This document shows, piece by piece, positions 18,269-27,168 of a stretch of 64,000 bases of DNA (position 1 is the first letter of the stretch; the number at the start of each line of letters is the position of its first letter). Under the pieces are notes generated by a model. The model worked only from the letters and a program-made list of their open reading frames with translations. It ran no database searches and had not been told where the DNA came from. The position numbers and the translations under genes were made by a program. Origin of the DNA: Hasllibacter sp. MH4015 (GTDB lineage Bacteria > Pseudomonadota > Alphaproteobacteria > Rhodobacterales > Rhodobacteraceae); assembly GCF_020177575.1 (NCBI RefSeq), contig NZ_JAHTBK010000001.1, positions 1,547,875 through 1,611,874 of the forward strand, written 5' to 3'.

Positions 18269-19060
18269 ATGTCATCCGACCCCCTCGTCCTGCGCGACGA
18301 TCACGGCGCCATTACCCATCTGACGCTCAATTCGCCCAAGAACCTCAATGCGCTGAGTGATGAGATGCTGGCCGCCCTGCAATCGGCGCTCGATGCGCTC
18401 GAAACCGAGGCCACGCAAAAGGTCATCGTCCTGAAAGGCGCAGGCCGCGCGTTCTGCGCGGGCCATGACCTCAAGCAAATGCAGGCCGCACGGCAATCAG
18501 ACGACAATGGCGCCGCTGCGTGGAAGGACCTGTTCGACCGCTGCGCACGTTTGATGCAGACGATCCCCCGCCTGCCCCAGCCCGTCATCGCGCAAGTTCA
18601 CGGCCTCGCCGCCGCGGCCGGATGTCAGCTTGTCGCGTCCTGCGATCTGGCGGTGGCGGAGGAGGATGCGAAATTCGGCGTCAACGGCGTCAATATCGGC
18701 CTCTTCTGCTCCACGCCCATGGTCGCACTCAGCAGGGTCATGCATCGCAAGCAGGTGTTCGAGATGTTGACGACTGGGAAATTCCTGACGGCGCACGAGG
18801 CGCAGGCCGCTGGCCTCATAAACCGAACCGCGCCCGCCGACGATCTGGACGCATCCACAACCGAGCTTGCCGAGACCATCGCCGCCAAACTCGGCTCTGC
18901 CGTTCGCGTCGGAAAGCAGGCCTTCTATGCACAGGCCGAACTCACCACGGCGGAGGCCTATGCGCTTACCGGAGACGTGATGGTCGAAAACATGCTTAAC
19001 CGCGATACGGACGAGGGGATCAACGCCTTCCTCGAAAAGCGCCCACCGACCTGGACTTGA
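18269..19060 (+). CDS. enoyl-CoA hydratase/isomerase family protein
   Basis: A 263-residue crotonase-fold protein. The first oxyanion-hole segment is RAFCAGHDLKQM. The second is QVHGLAAAAGCQLVASCDLAVA, in part HGLAAAAGCQLV. Neither of the two canonical catalytic glutamates is at the usual position after the second loop; NGVNIGLFCSTPMVALSR resembles ECHDC3-like members rather than classic hydratases. The substrate is unknown. AAGGGAGG lies seven bases before the ATG at 18269. Confidence 0.85.
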   Translation: MSSDPLVLRDDHGAITHLTLNSPKNLNALSDEMLAALQSALDALETEATQKVIVLKGAGRAFCAGHDLKQMQAARQSDDNGAAAWKDLFDRCARLMQTIPRLPQPVIAQVHGLAAAAGCQLVASCDLAVAEEDAKFGVNGVNIGLFCSTPMVALSRVMHRKQVFEMLTTGKFLTAHEAQAAGLINRTAPADDLDASTTELAETIAAKLGSAVRVGKQAFYAQAELTTAEAYALTGDVMVENMLNRDTDEGINAFLEKRPPTWT

Positions 19061-19208
19061 CCGCCGCAAGCCCGGGATGAGACCCCCAGAGGCCGGAACC
19101 GCTTGCCCGTTGAGCCCGCTTCACAAGGGTTAACGAATGGTAAACCTTGGTGAGAATATTGCGCGTTTCCAGATACATAGATAGGGGTTGCGACCTTGCA
19201 ACCGCCTC

Positions 19209-20675
19209 TCAAACCCCAAACAGCGCGCCGTATTTCGCATCGAGGTAATCCAACAGCGGTGCTTCGCTGATCTCGCCACCCGTTGCGTGCATTATCGTCG
19301 CGCGCGGCGTCCGCAAGCCGCCATGGCGCTGCAAATTCTCTCGCAGCCATTCCAGCGCCGCCGATGGGTCACCGGCCTCCAGCTGCGCATCCAGATCCGG
19401 CACATCGCGGCGCAACGCCTTGTTCAGGCAGCCCGCATAGACGTTCCCAAGCGCGTAGGTCGGGAAGTAGCCGAACAGCCCCACGGACCAATGCACATCT
19501 TGCAGCACGCCGTTTGACGGTTTGTCCACTTTCATCCCGAAATCCGACGCAAAGCGCGCGTTCCAGGCCTCCTCAAGGTCCTCGACCTCAAGCGCACCGC
19601 CGAACAATTGCCGCTCCAGATCGAAGCGCAGCATGACGTGGAGGTTGTAATGCACCTCGTCCGCTTCCGTCCGGATAAAGCCCGTCTCCACCCGGTTGAT
19701 GACCCGCGCAAAGTCCTCCGGCCCGGCGGACAGCGCACCGAAATGGGCCTCCATCCGCCCGTGCAGGAACCGTGTGAACGGGGCCGAGCGCGCAAGCTGG
19801 TTTTCGTAGATGCGGCTCTGGCTCTCATGGACCCCCATCGACACGCCCTGCCCGAGCGCGCTCAACCGGAATTCCGGCGCGATACTCTGCTCGTACGTGG
19901 CGTGGCCGACCTCGTGGATCGTGGAATAGAGACAGCCCAATGGCTCCCCCTCATCCACGCGCGTCGTGATCCGCACATCCGTGCCCGAGCCGGAGCTGAA
20001 AGGATGCACGGCCAGGTCGATCCGGCCATTGTCGAAGGAATAGCCGAAAGTGCCCGCGATCTCCGCGCTCAGCGCCAATTGGGCGTCGGCGGCGAATTGA
20101 CCGTCAAGCGGCGCGGGTTGTTCCGCCCCCGCCAGCCGATCCCGCAGCGCCACAAGGCGTGGACGCATCCGGTCAAACAGCGCCGAAATATCCGCCGCAG
20201 AGGTGCCGGGCTCATAATCCTGCAACAACGCATCGTAAAGATCGCCCCCGTCGGCAATGGCCGCCGCCTCCTCGCGCCGCAGATCGACCACCTGTTTGAG
20301 CGTCGGCAGGAAGGCCGCCACATCGTCCGCGGCGCGGGCCCTGGCCCAGATCCCCTGGCTGAGCGACGTGACCCGCGCCAATTCCTCGGCCAAGGCGGCA
20401 GGTACCTTCACGGCGCGAGTGTGGCTGCGCGTGATCTCCCGCAGCTGGGCGGTTTCGGCCTCGTTGCGCGGCGTGGCATTGGCCAGCCACTCCCCCACAC
20501 GCGGATCGGTGCGCCGCGCGTGCAGCACGCCTTCCAGTGCCGCCATCTCCTCCCCCCGCTGATCGGCGGCACCGGGCGGCATCATGGTCTCCTGATCCCA
20601 GCCCAAACGGCCCATCACCTGGCCAAGCGCCTCCGTCTGGCGGTTGAAGGCAAGCAGATCATCAAGTGCAGGCAT
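19209..20675 (-). CDS. carboxypeptidase M32
   Basis: A 488-residue Taq-type metallocarboxypeptidase. The zinc site HEVGH is at residues 254-258. Family markers HPF (224-226), DVRITT (233-238), the MGVHESQSR segment and the IRTEADEVHYNLH segment are all present. It removes C-terminal residues from peptides in the cytoplasm. It lies three bases after ctaA on the same strand and may be co-transcribed, though no functional link is apparent. Confidence 0.95.
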   Translation of the reverse strand: MPALDDLLAFNRQTEALGQVMGRLGWDQETMMPPGAADQRGEEMAALEGVLHARRTDPRVGEWLANATPRNEAETAQLREITRSHTRAVKVPAALAEELARVTSLSQGIWARARAADDVAAFLPTLKQVVDLRREEAAAIADGGDLYDALLQDYEPGTSAADISALFDRMRPRLVALRDRLAGAEQPAPLDGQFAADAQLALSAEIAGTFGYSFDNGRIDLAVHPFSSGSGTDVRITTRVDEGEPLGCLYSTIHEVGHATYEQSIAPEFRLSALGQGVSMGVHESQSRIYENQLARSAPFTRFLHGRMEAHFGALSAGPEDFARVINRVETGFIRTEADEVHYNLHVMLRFDLERQLFGGALEVEDLEEAWNARFASDFGMKVDKPSNGVLQDVHWSVGLFGYFPTYALGNVYAGCLNKALRRDVPDLDAQLEAGDPSAALEWLRENLQRHGGLRTPRATIMHATGGEISEAPLLDYLDAKYGALFGV

Positions 20676-20678
20676 GGC

Positions 20679-21815
20679 TCACGCACCCCTAACGGATTGT
20701 GGACGTGGATAGCGCGCCAGGAAGCGCGCGCGCAGGATAAGCGTGATCAGGACTACCGCGCCAATCTGATGCAGGATCGCCAGATACCAGGGCGAGGAAT
20801 GCATGACGGTCACGATACCAAGGACGATCTGGCCGAACAGCATCACCGCCATCCAGTCGAACGCCCGCCTTGTCGCGGATCGGGCGGAGCGTCGCGCTGC
20901 CAGCCATGCGCCGATGCCGAGCGCCAGGAGCAGGTAGCCCGTGATCCGATGGAAAAACTGCACCGTCCCGTCATTCTCGAACAGGTTGCGATACCACGGC
21001 TCCAGCGCCCACATGTCGGGCGGCGTGAAGGCGCCGGCCATCAGGGGCCAGTCGATGTAATTGCGCCCCGCATCGATACCCGCCACCAGCGCGCCGATCA
21101 GGATTTGCAGAGCCGTCAGGTGCAGCACGCCTGTGGCCATGCCGAAAAGCCTGCGGTCGCCGTCCCGGCGCGCGGTCATCAACTCCGCCTCCGCCCGGCC
21201 AAGGACCATGATGTACCACGCCATCAGCCCGAGGATGAGGAAGGCGAGGCCCAGATGCACGGCGAGGCGGTAGGATGCGACGTCGAACATCCCCGGCGCG
21301 AGGCCGGAATGGACCATCCACCAGCCCGCCACGCCCTGCACACCGCCAAGAGCACCCAGAAGCAACAGCCGCCCGGTCCAGCCCGTCGGCACCGATTTCG
21401 TCGCCAGAAGCCCGACAAACCCCACGGCCCAGACCAGCCCGATGACCCGCGCCCATTGCCGGTGGCCCCATTCCCACCAATAGATCACCTTGAACTCGGC
21501 AAGCGTCATGCCGCGGTTCTGTTCCTGGTATTCGGTGGTGGCGCGATAGGCCTCCAGCTCAGCCTCCCACGCGGCCTCATCCAGCGGGGGGATCGCGCCG
21601 GTGATGGGCGCCCATTCGGTGATGGACAGGCCCGAGTCGGTCAGACGGGTCAGACCGCCGATGACGATCTGCACCACGACCATCACGAAGAGAATGAGGA
21701 TTAAGGCGCGCACGCGGCGGCGGCCCCGACCCCGGTCGCCACTGACCCCGCCGGGGGTCGCGGCGGGTTTCCGGGCCGTGTCGACCTCTTCAAAAATGCT
21801 TCGCTGGCCTGCCAT
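20679..21815 (-). CDS. ctaA: heme A synthase
   Basis: A 378-residue COX15/CtaA type 2 protein with eight predicted helices. It shows GGLTRLTDSGLSITEW after the first helix and histidine ligands in WGHRQWAR, AVHLGLA, QFFHRITGY and LHQIGA. It oxidises heme O to heme A for aa3-type cytochrome oxidase. The long periplasmic loop IPPLDEAAWEAELEAYRATTEYQ is typical of alphaproteobacteria. No cox genes are in the window. Confidence 0.95.
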   Translation of the reverse strand: MAGQRSIFEEVDTARKPAATPGGVSGDRGRGRRRVRALILILFVMVVVQIVIGGLTRLTDSGLSITEWAPITGAIPPLDEAAWEAELEAYRATTEYQEQNRGMTLAEFKVIYWWEWGHRQWARVIGLVWAVGFVGLLATKSVPTGWTGRLLLLGALGGVQGVAGWWMVHSGLAPGMFDVASYRLAVHLGLAFLILGLMAWYIMVLGRAEAELMTARRDGDRRLFGMATGVLHLTALQILIGALVAGIDAGRNYIDWPLMAGAFTPPDMWALEPWYRNLFENDGTVQFFHRITGYLLLALGIGAWLAARRSARSATRRAFDWMAVMLFGQIVLGIVTVMHSSPWYLAILHQIGAVVLITLILRARFLARYPRPQSVRGA

Positions 21816-21912
21816 GGCGCGCCCCTTTTGCGTCTTTCGCCAGACCTATCGCGCGCCACGCGCCCCTTCAAGCGTCCGCGACACTTGTGCAGGCGGGGCG
21901 GCCGGGGCCCCG

Positions 21913-22686
21913 TCAGTCGCTGCGCCCGGACCGGTCGCGCCGTCTTTCCGCCCATCGCACCATCTGGCGCATGATCCCGTGGAGGACCTGCACATCCGCG
22001 CGGGTGAGCGGCAGACGCCCCCAGAGGTTGCGGAGTGTCAGTTTCATGCTGTCGGCCTTGACCTCGGGCCAGAAGAACCCGGCCTCCTCCAGCCGTTCCT
22101 CGTAATGCTGCGCCAGCCGCTCAACCTCCTGCCCCGTGGCGAATTCGGTCTTGGCAAGGTCCATGATCTCCGGCGCGACCTCCGCCGTTTGCCGCCGCCA
22201 TTCATAGGCGCAGAGCAAGGCGCATTGGCCGAGGTTGAGGGACGGAAAATCCGGGTTCACGGGGACGGAGATGATGGCATTGGCCAAGGCGATGTCGGCG
22301 TTTTCCAAGCCCGCGCGTTCCGGTCCGAAAAGGATACCGACCTTGCCGCCCTCAGCCGTGATGGCGCGCGCCTGCTCCATCGCGCGCTCGGGCGTGACGA
22401 CGGGTTTGGTCATGCCCCGTTCGCGGGCCGTGGTGGCGAAGACGTAAGTGCAATCGGAGAGTGCTGCCGGGACATCCTCGAACAGCCCCGCATGGTCGAG
22501 CACCCGACCGGCGCCGGAGGCCAGGGCCACGGCGCGTTCGTTGGGCCAGCCGTCGCGCGGGGCGACCACGCGCATATGATCGAGCCCGAAGTTCCACATG
22601 GCTCGCGCCGCGGCACCGATATTCTCGCCCATCTGCGGACGGACAAGGACGAAGGCGGGCGATTTACGGGGGCGCGGATCGGACAT
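21913..22686 (-). CDS. TrmJ-like RNA 2'-O-methyltransferase (SPOUT)
   Basis: A 257-residue SPOUT methyltransferase. Motifs are LVRPQMGENIGAAARAMWNFG, the knot segments VGILFGPERAGLENADIALA and IISVPVNPDFPSLNLGQC (shown in part), and a C-terminal helical domain. This matches TrmJ, which 2'-O-methylates tRNA position 32, though rRNA-targeting relatives exist. The ATG at 22686 is preferred over an upstream in-frame start at 22740. It is divergent from the ThiE-like gene. Confidence 0.85.
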   Translation of the reverse strand: MSDPRPRKSPAFVLVRPQMGENIGAAARAMWNFGLDHMRVVAPRDGWPNERAVALASGAGRVLDHAGLFEDVPAALSDCTYVFATTARERGMTKPVVTPERAMEQARAITAEGGKVGILFGPERAGLENADIALANAIISVPVNPDFPSLNLGQCALLCAYEWRRQTAEVAPEIMDLAKTEFATGQEVERLAQHYEERLEEAGFFWPEVKADSMKLTLRNLWGRLPLTRADVQVLHGIMRQMVRWAERRRDRSGRSD

Positions 22687-22798
22687 GGCGGGGCCATACA
22701 AGCGCGCGTCACCGGGGGCAAGATGCGCACCATTGCCCAAGCCCCGACCAGAGGCTATCAGCGCGCAACGACTGACTTGATTGCAAGGAGGGTCTGCC

Positions 22799-23419
22799 TT
22801 GGCCGATCCGGACCGCCCGCAAATCTACCTCATCACGCCGCCTGCCTTCGAGGCGGAGGTGTTCGGCCCGGAGCTTGCGCGCATCCTTGACGCCGTTGAC
22901 ATCGCCTGCCTGCGCCTGGCGCTTGCGGAAAGCGACGAGGGGCTGATCGCGCGCGCCGCCGATCAATGCCGGGAGATCGCCCATGCAAGGGACGTGCCCC
23001 TGGTGATCGAACGCCATGTTCAGCTGGTCGAACGCCTGGGCCTTGACGGTGTGCACCTGACCGATGCCGCGCGGTCGGTGCGGGCCAGCCGCAAGGCGCT
23101 GGGGGGCGATGCGATCCTGGGCAGTTTCTGCAATGCGTCCAGCCATGACGGCATGAACGCGGGCGAAAGCGGGGCGGATTACATCAGCTTCGGACCGGTG
23201 GGTGAGACGGATCTGGGCGATGGTACCCGCGCCGAACACGACCTTTTCGCGTGGTGGTCGCAGATGATCGAATTGCCCGTGGTGGCCGAGGGGGCGCTTG
23301 ATGCGGCCCTGATCGAACGCCTTGCCCCGGTTACGGATTTCTTCGCCATCGGGCCGGAGATCTGGCGCGCCGATGATCCGCTTGACGCGTTGCAGGCGCT
23401 GATCGCGCCGCTCGACTGA
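22799..23419 (+). CDS. thiamine phosphate synthase-like (ThiE/TenI) protein
   Basis: A 206-residue TIM barrel. IYLITPP, LVIERHVQLVERLGLDGVHLTD, SSHDGMNAGESGADYISFGPV (in part GADYISFGPV) and FFAIGPEIW align with ThiE, which joins HMP-PP and thiazole phosphate; TenI-type isomerases share the fold. The Asp-Gly-Val-His-Leu segment and the FGPV phosphate site are kept. The start is a TTG at 22799 because AAGGAGG ends eight bases upstream. No other thi gene is adjacent, so the exact reaction is uncertain. Confidence 0.75.
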   Translation: MADPDRPQIYLITPPAFEAEVFGPELARILDAVDIACLRLALAESDEGLIARAADQCREIAHARDVPLVIERHVQLVERLGLDGVHLTDAARSVRASRKALGGDAILGSFCNASSHDGMNAGESGADYISFGPVGETDLGDGTRAEHDLFAWWSQMIELPVVAEGALDAALIERLAPVTDFFAIGPEIWRADDPLDALQALIAPLD

Positions 23420-23422
23420 ACC

Positions 23423-24241
23423 CTAGCGTTCCATGCCCGCGCGCACCGCAGCCTCTGCGGCGGCGGCTAGGGTCTTGCGCGTCTCCGCCTCCGCCACGGG
23501 CAGCGGCGTGTGATAGATCACCTCTACTCGCCCGCGGCCCGGCGTGGCGAGGATCTGCATGAGGCTCGGCCCAAAATCCATGTCTCCCCACCACCCGTAA
23601 TGGCGTGGATGCGCGCCCGGGGGCGCGGTATAGCGCAGGGTCACGGGCTGGATTGCCAGCGTGTCGCGCAGGCGGTCTGCGAAGAAGGCCGCGAAAAGGG
23701 TCGTCTTGAACGGAAGGACCCGCATCCCGTCGGTCGACGTGCCTTCGGGGAAGAAGAGGAGTTGATGGCCGGCCATCAGGCGATCCTCGAACAACTTGGC
23801 CTGAACGGCGGCCTCCGCCCGGTTGCGGCGGATGAAAACGGTGCCCGTCGCGCGCGCCAGCCAGCCGATGCCGCCCCAGCCCGACACCTCCGACTTGGCC
23901 ACGAAATAGAGCCGTTTGCCCGCGTTCAGCACGAAGATGTCCAGCCAGCTGACATGGTTGGCGACATACGCGCCCGGTCGCTGCATTGGCGTGCCGGTCA
24001 CGGTCCGGCGCAGGGCGAGGCAGCGGCACGCGACATTGCAGACGAATTGCGTGAGGAAGGGCGTGATCGGGCGATGCAGGCCCCAGATCAGCCGCTCCGG
24101 CACCCGAAGGATCAACAGAAGCGGAAAGCAGATCAGCAGCACGATCGCCAAGGGCGTGACGCGGAAGAGGATGCGTGGCCAATCCGCCGGGCCGATCGCC
24201 CGCGGCTCTGGCGTCGGCACCCCTTCCCACCGATCACTCAT
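23423..24241 (-). CDS. olsA: lyso-ornithine lipid O-acyltransferase
   Basis: A 272-residue PlsC-type acyltransferase with an N-terminal membrane helix (PLAIVLLICFPLLLILRV). The catalytic NHVSWLD (NH-x4-D class) is at about residue 94, and the FPEGTSTDG substrate motif follows. It starts four bases before the end of olsB (ATGA overlap), and this pairing is what identifies it as OlsA rather than a general 1-acylglycerol-phosphate acyltransferase. It adds the second acyl chain to make ornithine lipid at the inner membrane. Confidence 0.85.
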   Translation of the reverse strand: MSDRWEGVPTPEPRAIGPADWPRILFRVTPLAIVLLICFPLLLILRVPERLIWGLHRPITPFLTQFVCNVACRCLALRRTVTGTPMQRPGAYVANHVSWLDIFVLNAGKRLYFVAKSEVSGWGGIGWLARATGTVFIRRNRAEAAVQAKLFEDRLMAGHQLLFFPEGTSTDGMRVLPFKTTLFAAFFADRLRDTLAIQPVTLRYTAPPGAHPRHYGWWGDMDFGPSLMQILATPGRGRVEVIYHTPLPVAEAETRKTLAAAAEAAVRAGMER

Positions 24242-25011
24242 TTCCCAGGTCCCCGTGCGTAGATCGCCCGGTGCCGGTCGGACATGCGCGCGACATCCAT
24301 CACAAGGCAGACGTCGATGCAGTTAAAGGGACGGTCGATGAAGGCCCCCTGCCCCACGAAGCCGCCAAGGCGCAGGTAGGCCTTGATGAGGGCGGGGATC
24401 GCGCGGCTGGCCGCGACGCGGTCAAGGTCCCGCTCGGCCACGAGGTCCATGGCCTGAAACCCATCGACCCGGGCGCGGGGCCGGATGTCGGCCGGGGCAA
24501 GGTGGCGATGGTGCAGGAAGGACAGCGGATGGGCCAGCGGCGCCGGATCGGTGCCATGGAACGACGCGACGCCGAACATCACCTCCACCCCCTGCTCCGC
24601 GATATAGGCGGCGAGGCCATTCCATAGATGCATCATCGCCGTGCCACCGCGATAATCGGCATGGACGCAGGACCGGCCCAGTTCCAGGAGTGTCCGGTCC
24701 GAGCGGCGCAGCGCATCGAGGTCGTATTCATCCTCGGAATAATATTGCCCGGCCCGCGCCGCTCCGTTTTCGCCCATCACGCGGTAGACGCCCACGACCC
24801 GGTCGCCCTCTGCGCGGCGGTGGTCCAGGAGGAGGAGGTGGTCGAAATAGGGATCGAAGCGGTCCGCCTCCAGCCCCGCATCGTGGTCCACCAGCGCGCC
24901 ATCGCCGCCCAGTTCCTCCACGAACACCGCGTAACGCAGCGCCTGCGCGGCGCGCAGATCGGCCGCATCGCGCGCCAGGCGCAATTCGAAATGCGGCTCA
25001 TCGAGTTGCAT
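24238..25011 (-). CDS. olsB: ornithine N-alpha-acyltransferase
   Basis: A 257-residue GNAT-like enzyme. LRYAVFVEELGGDG, the acyl-homoserine-lactone-synthase-like VVGVYRVM, LELGRSCVHADYRGGTAMMHLW (in part LELGRSCVHADYR) and LIKAYLRLGG are OlsB hallmarks. It transfers a 3-hydroxyacyl group from acyl carrier protein to ornithine, the first step of phosphate-free ornithine lipid synthesis. It is the promoter-proximal gene of olsBA, and a perfect CtrA-type site lies about 93-107 bases upstream. Confidence 0.92.
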   Translation of the reverse strand: MQLDEPHFELRLARDAADLRAAQALRYAVFVEELGGDGALVDHDAGLEADRFDPYFDHLLLLDHRRAEGDRVVGVYRVMGENGAARAGQYYSEDEYDLDALRRSDRTLLELGRSCVHADYRGGTAMMHLWNGLAAYIAEQGVEVMFGVASFHGTDPAPLAHPLSFLHHRHLAPADIRPRARVDGFQAMDLVAERDLDRVAASRAIPALIKAYLRLGGFVGQGAFIDRPFNCIDVCLVMDVARMSDRHRAIYARGPGK

Positions 25012-25103
25012 GAAAGCGGCCCATCCTTTCGGCGCGGTTTAGCAGGACATCGCCTGTTTGCAACCATCCGCAAGGGAGGCTGGACGCGCCGGTGACGTGA
25101 ACG

Positions 25104-25118
25104 TTAAGCCCCTGTTAA
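25104..25118. promoter_or_regulatory. CtrA-type binding site TTAA-N7-TTAA
   Basis: TTAA (25104-25107), GCCCCTG, TTAA (25115-25118) is an exact match to the full CtrA consensus. It sits upstream of olsB and just downstream of the DUF3553 gene. Its position suits control of olsBA; binding is inferred. Confidence 0.5.
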
Positions 25119-25146
25119 CCACTGTGCGCTACGAACGGCCAAAGGA

Positions 25147-25365
25147 TCAGGAGGGATCGTCGATGACCAAAGCCGCTTTGTGTCCGTCCAGCACGACTTT
25201 GCCCTCGTGCTCGAAATTGACCGTGACCTTGCCCCCGATATTCGATTGCACCTGCCCCAGCCCCCAATCGGGTGCCGCGGGAAGACGCACATACATGCCG
25301 GGTTCCAGGATCGCCGTGATGTCGGCGGCAGCGGAATTGTCTTTGTCCATTTGCGAAGGACCCAT
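25147..25365 (-). CDS. DUF3553 family protein
   Basis: A 72-residue protein. YVRLPAAPDWGLGQVQSNIGGKVTVNFEHEGKVVL is a small beta-rich, Tudor/CarD-like module (key parts DWGLGQVQS and VTVNFEHEGK); related modules end UvrD-type helicases and CarD-like proteins, where they contact other proteins. The ATG at 25365 leaves five bases to the divergent chpT start; ATG at 25350 would leave 20. Neither has a strong ribosome binding site. Function unknown. Confidence 0.75.
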   Translation of the reverse strand: MGPSQMDKDNSAAADITAILEPGMYVRLPAAPDWGLGQVQSNIGGKVTVNFEHEGKVVLDGHKAALVIDDPS

Positions 25366-25370
25366 TTGCC

Positions 25371-25994
25371 ATGCGTGACGTCTTGACGGATTCGAGCCTC
25401 AGCCTTGCGGACCTCGTGGCGTCGCGGCTGTGCCACGATCTAGTTAACCCGTTGGGCGCCATAGGCAATGGCGTCGAATTGCTGGAGATGACGGGAAAGG
25501 CCGATGGCCCGGAAGTCGATCTGATCCGCGATGCCGTGCGCGCGGCGGAGGCGCGTATTCGCCTGTTCCGCCTTGCCTTTGGCGGCGCATCGGAAGGGCA
25601 GACCACCAGCCAGAGGGAGGCCAAGCAGGCGGTCGATGGTTATTTCCACCAAAGCCGGATCGACGCCCGTTGGGGGGCCACGGGGGATCGCACGCGACAG
25701 GAGACCAAGCTCGCCTTCCTGATGCTGCTTTGCGCCGAAAGCGCGCTGCCGATGGGTGGGTCCGTCTCGATCGAGCCGCGGGCCGATGGCCATTGGGAGC
25801 TGACGGCGACCGGCGCGCGGCTGAGCGTGGAGGAAAGCCTGTGGAGCCGCCTGCGCCTTGCGGAGCCTGCCGATAGCCGCCCCGTCCGCGCGGCGGAGGC
25901 GCAGTTCCCCCTGTTGCTTCTGGCGGCGGAGGCGCTGGGGCTGACGATCAATTACGTGGCCGATGGCGATACGCTGCGCATGTCCACAGCCTGA
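25371..25994 (+). CDS. chpT: histidine phosphotransferase ChpT
   Basis: A 207-residue protein with LADLVASRLCHDLVNPLGAI, where H22 is the phospho-accepting histidine of the dimeric four-helix bundle, and NGVELLEM. The C-terminal part is a degenerate HATPase-like fold without ATP-binding boxes. ChpT passes phosphate from CckA to CtrA and CpdR, controlling cell cycle, motility and gene-transfer-agent genes in alphaproteobacteria. It is divergent from DUF3553 with almost no space, so its promoter must lie within that gene. Confidence 0.92.
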   Translation: MRDVLTDSSLSLADLVASRLCHDLVNPLGAIGNGVELLEMTGKADGPEVDLIRDAVRAAEARIRLFRLAFGGASEGQTTSQREAKQAVDGYFHQSRIDARWGATGDRTRQETKLAFLMLLCAESALPMGGSVSIEPRADGHWELTATGARLSVEESLWSRLRLAEPADSRPVRAAEAQFPLLLLAAEALGLTINYVADGDTLRMSTA

Positions 25995-26000
25995 CGGCGC

Positions 26001-26522
26001 CTAGGCGATGGCGGACAGTCCACCACGGAACCGGCGCATATTCTGGCGGTAATGTTCCGCTGATTGTAGAAGGCCCTGGCGCGCGGCGTCATCCAAGTCT
26101 CGCACGACCTTGCCCGGCATCCCCATCACAAGCGACCCGTCCGGGATCACCTTTCCCTCCGGGATCAGCGCGCCCGCCCCGATCAGGCAGCCCGCGCCGA
26201 TCACCGCGCCGTTCAGCACCGTGGCCCCCATCCCGATCAGAGAGCCGTCACCGATCGTGCAGCCATGGAGCATCGCCTTGTGGCCGATCGTGCAATCGGC
26301 ACCGATCGACAGGGGACACCCGGGATCAGTGTGGCAGACCACATTTTCTTGCACGTTGGAGCCCGCACCGACGCGGATCACCTCGTTATCGCCGCGCAGG
26401 GTGCAGCCGAACCAGACGCTGCCGCCCGCCTCGACCACGACGTTGCCGATGACATTGGCATCCGGTGCGATCCAGGTATCGTCCGCAATCGTCGGGGCTG
26501 TGCCGTCCAGCGCGTAAATCAT
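26001..26522 (-). CDS. gamma carbonic anhydrase family protein
   Basis: A 173-residue left-handed beta-helix protein with hexapeptide repeats. The three zinc-ligand histidines are present at H64 (VVCHTD), H81 and H86 (IGHKAMLHG), which supports a metal site. Members include active CO2 hydratases and acyl-carrier-like relatives such as PaaY/CaiE, so activity is uncertain. The ATG at 26522 overlaps the gmk stop by four bases and is chosen over longer frames for that reason. Confidence 0.88.
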   Translation of the reverse strand: MIYALDGTAPTIADDTWIAPDANVIGNVVVEAGGSVWFGCTLRGDNEVIRVGAGSNVQENVVCHTDPGCPLSIGADCTIGHKAMLHGCTIGDGSLIGMGATVLNGAVIGAGCLIGAGALIPEGKVIPDGSLVMGMPGKVVRDLDDAARQGLLQSAEHYRQNMRRFRGGLSAIA

Positions 26523-27166
26523 GGCGTTTCCTCGAATTCCGATTGCAACTTGCGGACATGGTCCATCAGTGCCGGTTGCTGTGCGGCCTTCATCCGCTCG
26601 GCCTCGATGATGCATTTCAGGTGGCCTTCGGTCGCGTCCAGATCGTCATTGACCAGTACATAATCGTAGCCATCCCAATGGCTGATCTCGTCCCAGCTTT
26701 TCTGCATGCGCTTGGCGATCACGTCTTGCCCGTCTTGCCCCCGCGCCTCCAGCCTGCGGCGCAATTCGGCGATGGAGGGCGGCAGGATAAAGATCGACAA
26801 GACGTGCGGGGCCAGCACGCTTTTCTGGATCTGCTGCGCGCCCTGCCAGTCAATGTCGAAAAGAACGTCGCGGCCCGCGTCGATGGCCTTTGCAACGGGG
26901 CCCATGGGGGAGCCGTAGAAGTTTCCGAACACGTGGGCATGTTCCAGCATCTCGCCGGAGGCGACAAGGGACCGAAAACCGCTATCGTCGATAAAGTGGT
27001 AATCCTGCCCATCAACCTCGCCCGGGCGCGGTGCGCGGGTCGTGGCGGAGACCGAGAAGCTGAGCGTCGGGTCCCATCCCATCAGGCGACGCGCCAGCGT
27101 GGATTTGCCCGCGCCCGACGGCGAAGACAGGATGATCAGAAGGCCGCGTCGCGTCGTTTCAGCCAT
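26519..27166 (-). CDS. gmk: guanylate kinase
   Basis: A 215-residue GMP kinase. The P-loop is [15 protein letters not shown], the GMP-binding segment is [23 protein letters not shown] (in part TTRAPRPGE), and [10 protein letters not shown] and the lid arginines ([17 protein letters not shown]) are in place. It converts GMP to GDP. The ATG at 27166 has GGAG five bases upstream; a GTG two codons earlier overlaps the YicC stop. Coupled to yicC upstream and the carbonic anhydrase gene downstream. Confidence 0.96.
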   Translation of the reverse strand: MAETTRRGLLIILSSPSGAGKSTLARRLMGWDPTLSFSVSATTRAPRPGEVDGQDYHFIDDSGFRSLVASGEMLEHAHVFGNFYGSPMGPVAKAIDAGRDVLFDIDWQGAQQIQKSVLAPHVLSIFILPPSIAELRRRLEARGQDGQDVIAKRMQKSWDEISHWDGYDYVLVNDDLDATEGHLKCIIEAERMKAAQQPALMDHVRKLQSEFEETP

Positions 27167-27168
27167 GC

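Noticed and set aside
19129-19147. CtrA-like motif as a promoter element
   Set aside because: Both flanking genes converge on it, so it cannot drive either; kept only as part of a comparison.
19186-19203. Six-pair hairpin GGTTGC/GCAACC considered as a terminator
   Set aside because: Short stem, no T-run on either strand.
19608-21704. Plus-strand open frame of nearly 700 codons opposite the M32 peptidase and ctaA
   Set aside because: It spans two well-supported minus-strand genes and is Arg/His-rich, as expected of antisense in GC-rich DNA.
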